Shown: piece after piece, positions 28,102-35,983 of the stretch | How the letters are laid out: the number at the start of each line of letters is the position of its first letter | Position numbering within the stretch: position 1 is the first letter of the stretch | NCBI GenBank assembly: GCA_963696525.1 | Contig: CAVOKO010000009.1 | Coordinates: 1,612,001 to 1,676,000, forward strand | Reading direction: 5' to 3' | Length of the DNA stretch: 64,000 nt | From: CAWBRT01 sp963696525 | GTDB taxonomy: Bacteria > Acidobacteriota > Terriglobia > Terriglobales > Acidobacteriaceae | The notes under the pieces: model-generated | Databases searched by the model: none | The model's input: only the letters and a program-made list of their open reading frames with translations | What the model was told of the DNA's origin: nothing | Program-made: the position numbers and the translations under genes

Positions 28102-28974
28102 CTATGCTTCGAACTCGAACAACCGCGCCGGATTCTCCACCAATATGCGTCGCTGCAGCTCGGGTTCAGGCAGAAACAGCGGCACAAAGTCGACCAGGTC
28201 GCCGTCATTCGGCATCTGTTTGACGTTCGGATGAGGCCAGTCAGTGCCCCAAATCACACGATCCGGCGCGGTCTCGACGATTCGCCGTGCGAATGGCACT
28301 ACGTCGAGGAACGGCGTTCCCTCGGCCGATACGCGTTCGCAGCCACAGACCTTTACCCAACATTTTTCGTCGCTCTTCATTATGTCGATCAAAGCCTGAA
28401 AAGGTTTCTGATCCAAGCCTTCGGCCGCCTTGATGCGACCCATGTGGTCGATGGTGTACTGGATGGGCAACCGCTTGAGCATGGATGTGTATTGGGGAAT
28501 GTCAATGGCATCGAAATGCAAATCCACGTGCCAGTTAAGAGGCGCTATTTGGGCCAGCACGCGATCGAACACTTTCATGTCCGGCACGCCGCCAAGATGG
28601 CGCACAAAGTTGAAGCGGCAGCCTCGGAATCCACCTTGATGAAGGTCTCGCAGTTCTTTTTCCGTGATGGTTTCGTCGATGTTGCAGACGGCGCGGTAGT
28701 GTCCGCCGCTGACCGCGATTGCATCGAGCGCAACCCGATGGTCCATGCCATGCACGCTGGCGTTGACGATCACCGCACGTTCAACGCCGAGCTTCCGATG
28801 AAGGGCCTGCAACATCTCTAATGGAGCATCTGGCGGTGTGTAGGCTCAACCCGGGGCATAGGGATATTTGTCGCCAGGTCCGAAGATGTGGCAATGGGAA
28901 TCACAGGTCAAGGGTGGCAGCTTGAACTTGGGCGTCTTAGTGTTGGGATCAGGACCTGCGATCATCCTCGTCAT
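28102..28974 (-). pseudogene. Amidohydrolase-2 family hydrolase with in-frame TGA
   Basis: The intact frame would encode ~290 residues of a metal-dependent TIM-barrel hydrolase like 2-pyrone-4,6-dicarboxylate lactonase. The start at 28974 (AAGGA six bases upstream) gives the metal-binding strand CDSHCHIFGPG (H27, H29), then KYPYAPG, a TGA at 28846-28848 (codon 43), and without interruption AYTPPDAPLEMLQALHRKLG. Family members have Arg at that point, so CGA to TGA is the simplest explanation. The open part (28815-28102) carries DLHFD, IDHMGR, WGTDWPHPN and NPARLFEF, but lacks the HxH metal ligands and should be inactive. Confidence 0.8.
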
Positions 28975-29118
28975 TGTTCATCCTTGTCGGTGCCCGCTAT
29001 TGCTCGGCGAACGGGTTCCATCCTACCGCGGTTTGGGTGGGGTGGACAATTCTTCGGACCCCGGTGCAGAGTCAGTACCTGATCGTCGCCAATCCAGAGG
29101 TTGAAAATTCAGGTCCGT

Positions 29119-29766
29119 CTAAGTATGCCTGGCTCCGCTTGCCGCCGTAGCCATCCCCAGGCCGATGTACACCGTTGCGGAAACATACTTCTGACGGCGC
29201 AGGAAAGTCCGGTTGCGTTGCAGCCAGCTAGCGGCGGATCCCGCCGTTAGCGCCCACAGGCTGTCACTGATGAAGCCCATAACGATGAAGATCATTCCCA
29301 AGGCGAGGAACTGAAGGGTCACGGATCCCCGTGTGGGATTTACGAACTGGGGCAAAAAGGCAAAGAAAAAAATGGCGGTCTTCGGGTTGAGAACTTGGAC
29401 CAGAACACCTTGCGCGTAGACGTGACGCAATGATGCTCGCTGGACGTGTTCCACCCCGTCAACCGCGACGGGGTGCTCACGAAGTTTCTTGATTCCCAAA
29501 TAAACCAAGTATGCGGCGCCTGCATATTTGACGACCGAGTACGCCGTTGCCGAAGAGACCAGCAGGGCCGAGAGTCCAAACGCCGCAGCCAGGACGTGCA
29601 CCAATCCCCCGGTAGTAATACCAGAACACGAGGCCAATCCCGCCTTGCGTCCCTGATCGACGCTGCGCGCTACGATGTAAAGCACCGCTGGTCCCGGAAT
29701 GAGTAGCAGCACGATTGCAGCCGTCATGAAAAGAAGCAGATCGCGAGGAGGAGGCAAAAGGTTCAT
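29119..29766 (-). CDS. LysE/RhtB-family amino-acid exporter
   Basis: A 215-residue inner-membrane exporter. It has about six hydrophobic helices, the N-terminal PGPAVLYIVARS motif (PGP at residues 24-26), the GITTGGLVHVLAAAFGLSALL segment and the YAGAAYLVYLGIKKLR signature of the LysE/RhtB family. A typical substrate is an amino acid or related amine/acid; the exact one cannot be read. The C-terminal helix set is complete (FLRRQKYVSATVYIGLG). It is not in an evident operon and diverges from the fragment at 29896. Confidence 0.88.
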   Translation of the reverse strand: MNLLPPPRDLLLFMTAAIVLLLIPGPAVLYIVARSVDQGRKAGLASCSGITTGGLVHVLAAAFGLSALLVSSATAYSVVKYAGAAYLVYLGIKKLREHPVAVDGVEHVQRASLRHVYAQGVLVQVLNPKTAIFFFAFLPQFVNPTRGSVTLQFLALGMIFIVMGFISDSLWALTAGSAASWLQRNRTFLRRQKYVSATVYIGLGMATAASGARHT

Positions 29767-29895
29767 TGGCTGATACAGAGGCTACCACAACCCGGCACGA
29801 AGAGAGCCTTCACTCTTACACCTGAGGCTTGGCTATGATGTGTGCTCCGAGTTGTTTGTGGGAGAGAGATGCGAGCAGTGGATTTCGGAGGACAG

Positions 29896-30222
29896 ATGAA
29901 AACGCATAGAACATTGTTGCTCAAGTACTCGGCGTTAGTGGTCTGTGGATTTTGGTGCTGCATGCCGGTCCAAGGCCAATCCGGCTCAGAATATTCTCGA
30001 AACCCATGGGAGGCTACCCATATCCCGCCCCATACGACGGCGAGATTGCCGGTCCCGACGTTCACCGCGTCCTGTGTTGAAACACACCCACAGCATCGCG
30101 AATGGAGGCTCCTTGCAATTCCGGTTTATCATGCAAATGGGATTGATCTACGCAAGAACAATTATTTATGGGGAGGGTCAATTTTTGAAAAAATACAAGG
30201 TCGTGGTTCCCACGGATATTAG
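29896..30222 (+). pseudogene. Truncated secreted-protein gene: ribosome site and signal peptide without a domain
   Basis: GGAGG lies a few bases before an ATG at 29896, and the first ~28 residues form a convincing Sec signal (MKTHRTLLLKYSALVV, then CGFWCCMPVQGQ). The following ~25 residues (SGSEYSRNPWEATHIPPH) still look like coding sequence, but then the frame degenerates and runs out-of-frame into the next gene. I read it as the 5' end of a lost secreted-protein gene cut near 30060-30130. A very short genuine protein cannot be excluded. Confidence 0.4.
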
Positions 30223-31159
30223 GCCACTAGCCCTGAAGATGCTTAGCAAGGACTGCGAAATTAAAATATGGGAGCACAAGGAGCCGATACCGAACCAGAC
30301 ACTTCACGAATGGCTCCAGGACGCGGACGGGTTATTCATGACCGGACACGGGGTTAAAGTTGATGCCGACCTGTTGTCCCATGCTCCCAAGTTACGTGTT
30401 ATTGCGCAGGCGTCCGCTGGAATCGAGAACGTTGACCTTGGCGCTTGTACCAGAAGAAGAATCCCTTTCAGCAATACACCCGGTCCAGTCGTGGAAGCTA
30501 CAGCGGACTTAACATTTGGTATTTTGCTATCAGCCGCCCGCCGCATCCATGAGGGCTGGAATTGGGTATTGTCAGGGAAGTGGGAGAAAGCCGAATTGCC
30601 ATTTGGGGTAGATTTATTTAACAAAACGTTAGGTATTGTCGGCATGGGGAACATTGGCTTAGCGGTAGCCAAACGCGCTCAAGGTAGTGGGATGAAAATT
30701 GTCTATCACAACCGTACTAGGCGGACTGACGAAGGCGCATTGAACGTACAGTACATGCCGTTTGATGATCTTCTGGCTACCGCCGACTTCATTGTCGCGA
30801 TGGTGCCGCTGTCGCCTGAAAGCCGGGGCATGTTTGGGCAAACCCAATTTGCCAAAATGCGGCCGAGTACGTATTTTATCAACGCCGCACGCGGGGCTCT
30901 TGTCGATACAGATGCCCTGTACGATGCGCTCCGAAAAAGGACCATCGCCTATGCCGCGATTGACGTTACTGATCCAGAGCCGCTACCGTCAAGCCATCCC
31001 CTATTAAGTTTGCCCAACATATTGGTCACGCCGCACATCGGAACCGCCACAGCCGAGACCCGCAATGCCATGGGTTGCCTTGCAGCCGAAAACCTGCTGG
31101 CTGGTCTGGCACAAGAGCCATTACCCACCTGCGTGAATAGGGAAGTAAATTATCGCTGA
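30185..31159 (+). CDS. D-2-hydroxyacid dehydrogenase (NAD-dependent)
   Basis: A 324-residue dehydrogenase of the D-isomer 2-hydroxyacid family (glyoxylate/hydroxypyruvate reductase-like). The NAD motif is GIVGMGNIGLAVAKRAQGSG, and the catalytic Arg/Glu/His appear as AQASAGIENVDL, NAARGALVDTDAL, DVTDPEPLP and TPHIGTAT. I chose a TTG start at 30185 because GGGGAGGG lies seven bases upstream and the resulting length (LKKYKVVVPTDI) fits the family. An ATG at 30131 in the same frame has no ribosome site. Composition is more A/T rich than upstream genes. It leads the hydroxy/polycarboxylate cluster. Confidence 0.85.
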   Translation: MKKYKVVVPTDIRPLALKMLSKDCEIKIWEHKEPIPNQTLHEWLQDADGLFMTGHGVKVDADLLSHAPKLRVIAQASAGIENVDLGACTRRRIPFSNTPGPVVEATADLTFGILLSAARRIHEGWNWVLSGKWEKAELPFGVDLFNKTLGIVGMGNIGLAVAKRAQGSGMKIVYHNRTRRTDEGALNVQYMPFDDLLATADFIVAMVPLSPESRGMFGQTQFAKMRPSTYFINAARGALVDTDALYDALRKRTIAYAAIDVTDPEPLPSSHPLLSLPNILVTPHIGTATAETRNAMGCLAAENLLAGLAQEPLPTCVNREVNYR

Positions 31160-31713
31160 ACCGGAGTGCGCAGCCTGAGTGCACAGCCTCGGACTCTGGT
31201 AACGACATCTGATGGCCGAAAGGAAAGGGTAGACGTTAAGCATACGTTCATCAACGATCTTCCGATGATCGTCGGAATGACACCAAATCCCAAGGCTTGT
31301 CAAGCGCCGACGTTTGCTATCGAAGGATATAGAGATTCCCGTCATCGGCACGAACTTTGTAAGAGACCTCCTGTGGCCCACACCACTGATCGAGCACCTC
31401 CTCAACGAAGCATTCATATCATTAAGCCAAAAATGAACAGGCCTTTTTCTCTTTTTTCGGAATATCAGGTTGCCTGCCGCAAAAAGTAGATGAGCAGAAT
31501 CCGGTCCGGCCGAACCGGAAACCGCCCATTGCCAGGCTTCAGTTTAATAGGGATCGGTCAGCTCGCACGACTCACCCCACAGCGCCACGCCAGTTCCATC
31601 TCTTTCAGAAACTTCGCCCGCCGCGTCTTCTTGCCGCATTGATGGTACTGACGCGTAGATTTCCGTTGCTTCACCAAAGCATGGGTAGCACAATGATGTC
31701 ACCAGGAGATGTC
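31160..31713. other. Intergenic stretch, no gene recognised
   Basis: About 550 bases between the dehydrogenase and the MFS gene. The small frame at 31166-31489 (+) resembles nothing known. It likely contains the promoter of the 31714-37546 gene set, but no clear promoter pair was identified. Confidence 0.45.
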
Positions 31714-32961
31714 GTGAGTTCCAAGTTGCGGAAACCATTAGTCATCCTATTGCTGGCCAGTGGCGTATTCATCAATGGAATTGATCGGGTCAGTATTTCA
31801 TCGGCGGCGCCGCTGATCATCAAGCAGTTCCGATTAGACCCTGCGCTAATGGGCGTTATTTTATCCGCCTTCTTCTGGCCCTACACCTTGCTTCAATTTC
31901 CTGCCGGGCGTTTAGCAGACATGTTCGGCGCCAAGAAAGTGTTGGGATGGTCAGCCGCCCTGTGGTCGGCCGCGTCGGCAGCCACCGGTCTGGCGCCGAA
32001 CTTCTTGATCATGCTCCTGTGCCGGGTGGGTGTTGGCGCCGGTGAGGCGGCGGCGATTCCGACTTGCAACAAGGTCGTGGTCGATAACTTCGAATCAAAA
32101 GAAAGAGGCATGGCCGTGGGCTGGTATCAAGCCAGTCTGCGTTTCAGTTATGCCACGACGCCGCTGCTCATGGCCTTCCTGCTAGCCCGCTGGGGATGGC
32201 GTAATGCGTTCTTCATTACTGGCGTTGGCAGTCTACTTTGGTGCGTGTTCTGGTATTACGCCTACAGAGACGCGGCGCAGGATTCTTCGAAGGCCCAGTC
32301 GCGGCAGCCTGTTCCCTGGAAGCTGTTCCTGTTGAATCGGACCACGGTAGGTTTATGCATTACGAAATTCTGCATGGACTATCTGACCTATCTGTTTATT
32401 ACCTGGCTTCCGGGATACCTGGTTTTGGAGAGAGGGTTCTCCGTCATCAAAATGGGCATCTTTGCATCCTTGCCATGGCTGGCAGGTTGTGGCACGCAGG
32501 TCGTGATGGGCTACTTCTCCGATTGGCTTGTCCGCAAAGGGATCAATGTGACGGTTGCGCGCAAGGGGGTTCAGGTTAGCCTGCAGCTTTGCGCAGCGAC
32601 GGTCATTATCGCCGGTTTCGTTCACGATGCAATGCTTGCCGCCTACCTACTCATCTTCTGCGTAGGCGTGCAGGCCGGGGCCGGCGGCCACTACTTCACC
32701 ATGCTGACGGAGACGGCTCCACGCAAGATGGCAGGCTCCCTGGCTGGTATCGCCAACACCTGTGGCGCTTTCGCCGGAGTACTTTCGCCGATTGTGACCG
32801 GTTTGATCGTCAAGAGCACGGGCGGCTTCAGGATGGCGTTGGCTACGGGAGGGTGTATGGCGCTGGGCGCGGCGTGTACCATCCTGTTTGTGATTCCGGA
32901 ATTGAAGCCGATCGAACTCGACGAGCAACTGCTGCAAACAAACGCGGCGGGCAGAATTTAA
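31714..32961 (+). CDS. MFS transporter, anion:cation symporter (ACS) family
   Basis: A 415-residue major facilitator with ACS-family (hexuronate/glucarate/dicarboxylate) features: FINGIDRVSISSAAPLI in helix 1, FFWPYTLLQFPAGRLADMFG (motif A), and RVGVGAGEAAAIPTCNKVV in helix 4. These importers bring in carboxylate anions. The GTG at 31714 has AGGAG five bases upstream and fits the short N-terminus of the family; ATGs at 31693/31696 and 31639 are alternatives. It is followed at ~60 bases by the lyase gene, so it probably imports the lyase/aconitase pathway substrate. Confidence 0.85.
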   Translation: MSSKLRKPLVILLLASGVFINGIDRVSISSAAPLIIKQFRLDPALMGVILSAFFWPYTLLQFPAGRLADMFGAKKVLGWSAALWSAASAATGLAPNFLIMLLCRVGVGAGEAAAIPTCNKVVVDNFESKERGMAVGWYQASLRFSYATTPLLMAFLLARWGWRNAFFITGVGSLLWCVFWYYAYRDAAQDSSKAQSRQPVPWKLFLLNRTTVGLCITKFCMDYLTYLFITWLPGYLVLERGFSVIKMGIFASLPWLAGCGTQVVMGYFSDWLVRKGINVTVARKGVQVSLQLCAATVIIAGFVHDAMLAAYLLIFCVGVQAGAGGHYFTMLTETAPRKMAGSLAGIANTCGAFAGVLSPIVTGLIVKSTGGFRMALATGGCMALGAACTILFVIPELKPIELDEQLLQTNAAGRI

Positions 32962-33020
32962 TCAAAATGGGCCGTGTTGCAACGGCGCATTCCTCCCATA
33001 CGGAGAAAAGGACTGTTTCC

Positions 33021-33911
33021 ATGAAGAAGTCGCTGCAACTGAAAACTCTGCTTGACGCTAAGGAAATCGTAGTAGCTCCGGGCGCGTCCAGCGCTCTTTT
33101 GGCCAAGCTGGTCGAACTAGCCGGCTTCAAAGTCGTCTATGCCACCGGCGCCGGCATTGCCAACATGCAGTTTGGCTTACCCGATCTAGGCTTGGTCACT
33201 ATGACGGAGATTCTGGAAACCGTCAAAAGGATGAACGATGTGGTAGCACTGCCCGTCGTCGTTGATATTGATAATGGCTATGGCAACGCTCTGAACGTCT
33301 ACAGAACAGTTAGAGAATTCTCCGCTATCGGCGCCGCCGCACTTCAGTTAGAAGATCAGCAGTTGCCGAAACGCTGCGGCCACTTCGCCGGTAAAGCTGT
33401 TATCAGCAAAGAGGAGATGGTCAGTAAGATCAAAGCTGCGAAAGATGCCAGCCTCGATCCGGACTTGGTATTGATCGCAAGAACGGATGCCATTGCCATC
33501 CACGGCTTTGAAGATGCCATGGAACGCGGCGCCCTCTATGCGGAGGCCGGTGCTGACGTCATCTTTATTGAAGCGCCGACCACGATCGAACAAATGCGTC
33601 AGATTACCCGGCAGATCAAACTTCCTACGCTGGCGAACATGGTCGAGGGTGGAAAGACTCCGCTGCTGAACAATCAGGCTCTGCAGGATATAGGTTTCAA
33701 AATTGTTCTCTACGCCAATGCTCCGCTGAAGGCAGCCGTGAAAGGCACGCAAAGATTGCTGCGACATCTTCAGGCGGCCGGAACGACTTCGGATTGCGAA
33801 GATCTGATGATCACCATGAAGGAACGTAATGAAGTCACTGGTTTGCCGGCAATGACCGGCCTCGATGAGCGATACAAAGCGCAAGCGCATGGGCGTACCG
33901 CAAATGACTGA
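33021..33911 (+). CDS. Isocitrate lyase/PEP mutase family lyase (methylisocitrate- or dimethylmalate-lyase-like)
   Basis: A 296-residue TIM-barrel enzyme of the ICL/PEPM family. The true lyase signature KRCGHFAGK, with the catalytic Cys, is present, unlike oxaloacetate hydrolases and PEP mutases. Other marks are APGASSALLAKLVELAGF at the N-terminus, DIDNGYGN (metal-binding Asp), ARTDAIAIHGFEDAMERG and FIEAPTT (Glu). Length and motifs align best with 2-methylisocitrate lyase and 2,3-dimethylmalate lyase, which release pyruvate or a related 2-oxoacid. AAGGA lies before the ATG at 33021. Lies between an ACS importer and an aconitase. Confidence 0.82.
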   Translation: MKKSLQLKTLLDAKEIVVAPGASSALLAKLVELAGFKVVYATGAGIANMQFGLPDLGLVTMTEILETVKRMNDVVALPVVVDIDNGYGNALNVYRTVREFSAIGAAALQLEDQQLPKRCGHFAGKAVISKEEMVSKIKAAKDASLDPDLVLIARTDAIAIHGFEDAMERGALYAEAGADVIFIEAPTTIEQMRQITRQIKLPTLANMVEGGKTPLLNNQALQDIGFKIVLYANAPLKAAVKGTQRLLRHLQAAGTTSDCEDLMITMKERNEVTGLPAMTGLDERYKAQAHGRTAND

Positions 33912-33989
33912 TCCAATTGAACCGGTGAAAACAGCGCGTGAATGCTCGGCCCGCGCTACTTCCTTACCCAACCTGAAGGGAGCAGAGAC

Positions 33990-35939
33990 TTGGCCAGGAA
34001 CTTAGTCGAAAAAATTATCGAGCAGCATCTTGCCGCGGGAGGAATGCTGGCAGGCGGGGAAGTGGGAATCCACATAGACCAGACGCTGCTCAACGATACC
34101 CAAGGAACGATGGCGTTTTTGCAATTTGAGGCCATCGGCATGTCCGCTGTGCAAACCAAGCTAACGGTTGTTTATATAGACCATCAGACCCTTCAAGACG
34201 GTTTTGAGAACGCCGACGACCATTGTTATCTCCAGACCGCTGCCTCGAAATTCGGAGCAAAGTATTCCAAGGCTGGCAACGGAATTTGCCATCAGGTGCA
34301 CCTGGAGAGGTTCAGCCGTCCCGGATGGACCTTGCTAGGCACCGACAGTCATACGCCGACATGCGGGGCAGTCGGCATGCTGGCGATCGGTGCCGGCGCA
34401 CTGGACGGCGCCGTCGCAACCGGCGGCGGCCCGTTTTATTTGACTTACCCGAAAGTGATCAGAATCAATCTCACCGGCAGATTGCAGCCCTGGTGTACCG
34501 CCAAGGACGTTAGTCTGGAAGTCCTGAAGCTTTTGGGCACCACGGGAAACGCCGGAACCATAATTGAGTACGGCGGCCCTGCACTCGCCGCTTTTACGGT
34601 GCCCGAGCGAGCCACGATCACCAACATGGGAGCCGAGCTTGGCGCCACAACTTCGCTGTTCCCCAGCGATGAGATGACTCGAAGGTTTTTCGCCGCGCAG
34701 CAACGCGAGGAGCAATGGGCGGAGTTTCTGCCTGATGAAAGCGCCGCCTATGACCGAGTGATCGAAATCGATCTTGGCTACGTTGAACCGAATGTCGCCG
34801 CTCCCCATTCGCCGGGCAACGTTCACAAGTTGCGCGAACTTGCTGGTTTGAAGGTCGACCAGGTGCTCATCGGCAGTTGCACCAATTCATCGTATCGCGA
34901 CCTGATGATGGTCGCCGCCATGCTGCAGGGCCGTAGGGTCAACCCGGAAGTGAGCTTTGGCGTGGCTCCCGGCAGCCGCCAGGTATTGCAGATGATTGCC
35001 CGCAATGGAGCGCTGAACAACCTGATCGATGCCGGAGCGCGCATTCTGGAAACCACTTGCGGTTTTTGCTTTGGATCCGGGCAGGCGCCCAAGAGCGGAG
35101 CGGTCTCGGTGCGCACCAATAACCGGAACTTCGAAGGCCGCAGCGGCACCAAGGACGCGCAAGTCTATCTTGTCAGTCCGGAGGCGGCAGTCGCTGCAGC
35201 ACTGACCGGCAAACTAACCGATCCGCGCGACATCGGTATGGCATACCCCGAGATCTCGACCCCGGCGTTCCATATCGATGACAGCATGATCGTCGAGCCC
35301 ACCGGCGCGCAGCAGATCGTGCGCGGTCCGAACATCGGCCCTCCGCCGTTCAACAGCTCGCTGCCGCCAACCCTGACTGGCAGTGTCGTTCTAAAAGCCG
35401 GCGATGCGATCACCACGGACCACATCCTTCCGGGCGGATCCCTAATGAAATACCGCTCGAACATCGCCAAATACAGCGAGTTCGTATTTCGCGACGTCGA
35501 TCCGAACTTCCCACGCAATTGCCATACGAATCGTGAGCGCCGGCTAGCCTCGATTATTGTCGCAGGGCGCAGCTACGGGCAGGGCTCGTCACGCGAACAC
35601 GCGGCTAGTTGTCCAATGTTTCTGGGCGTTCGGGTGGTGATTGCCAAGAGTATTGAGCGCATTCACTTGGCCAACCTGATCAACTTTGGAATCATGCCGC
35701 TGATATTTACGGCCGACCTTGATTACGAGAGGATCAAGACCGGCGACGAACTGGTGATCGAAAACGTACACCGAGCTCTGAGCAGAAATCTCGTTACCAT
35801 AAAGAACGTCACCCAGCGATATGAATTCACCGCGAAGTGCACATTGACTTCGCGGCAGCAGGCGATTGTGTTGAGCGGCGGCCTGCTAAACCACACCAAG
35901 TCCGCTCAACAATCCGGGGAGTGTCGTTTGACCCCCTAG
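33990..35939 (+). CDS. Aconitate hydratase family protein (single-chain)
   Basis: A 649-residue [4Fe-4S] hydro-lyase of the monomeric aconitase type. Cluster ligands are C297 (IGSCTNSSYRD), C357 and C360 (TTCGFCFGSG). Active-site segments DSHTPTCGAVGML, APGSRQV, ITTDHILPGG and the swivel-domain AGRSYGQGSSREHAA are present. I chose a TTG at 33990 (AAGGGAG seven bases upstream): this gives ARNLVEKIIEQHL, the usual start; an ATG at 33942 adds unrelated residues. It could isomerise citrate, methylcitrate or another 2-hydroxytricarboxylate for the neighbouring lyase. Confidence 0.88.
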   Translation: MARNLVEKIIEQHLAAGGMLAGGEVGIHIDQTLLNDTQGTMAFLQFEAIGMSAVQTKLTVVYIDHQTLQDGFENADDHCYLQTAASKFGAKYSKAGNGICHQVHLERFSRPGWTLLGTDSHTPTCGAVGMLAIGAGALDGAVATGGGPFYLTYPKVIRINLTGRLQPWCTAKDVSLEVLKLLGTTGNAGTIIEYGGPALAAFTVPERATITNMGAELGATTSLFPSDEMTRRFFAAQQREEQWAEFLPDESAAYDRVIEIDLGYVEPNVAAPHSPGNVHKLRELAGLKVDQVLIGSCTNSSYRDLMMVAAMLQGRRVNPEVSFGVAPGSRQVLQMIARNGALNNLIDAGARILETTCGFCFGSGQAPKSGAVSVRTNNRNFEGRSGTKDAQVYLVSPEAAVAAALTGKLTDPRDIGMAYPEISTPAFHIDDSMIVEPTGAQQIVRGPNIGPPPFNSSLPPTLTGSVVLKAGDAITTDHILPGGSLMKYRSNIAKYSEFVFRDVDPNFPRNCHTNRERRLASIIVAGRSYGQGSSREHAASCPMFLGVRVVIAKSIERIHLANLINFGIMPLIFTADLDYERIKTGDELVIENVHRALSRNLVTIKNVTQRYEFTAKCTLTSRQQAIVLSGGLLNHTKSAQQSGECRLTP

Positions 35940-35983
35940 GTGAGACGGCGCTTAAGCTCTCGCTTGTTTCAGGAGCAATCAAA

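Noticed and set aside
32589..33020. N-terminal extension of the isocitrate-lyase-family gene
   Set aside because: The open frame upstream overlaps the MFS gene; family similarity and ribosome site begin at the ATG at 33021.
13473..35939. Nicotinate-fermentation pathway (hydroxymethylglutarate dehydrogenase, dimethylmaleate hydratase, dimethylmalate lyase, Mo-hydroxylase)
   Set aside because: Family-level matches exist for several steps, but the genes are scattered over ~50 kb, the hydratase here is a single-chain aconitase, and the mutase, isomerase and enamidase are not present.
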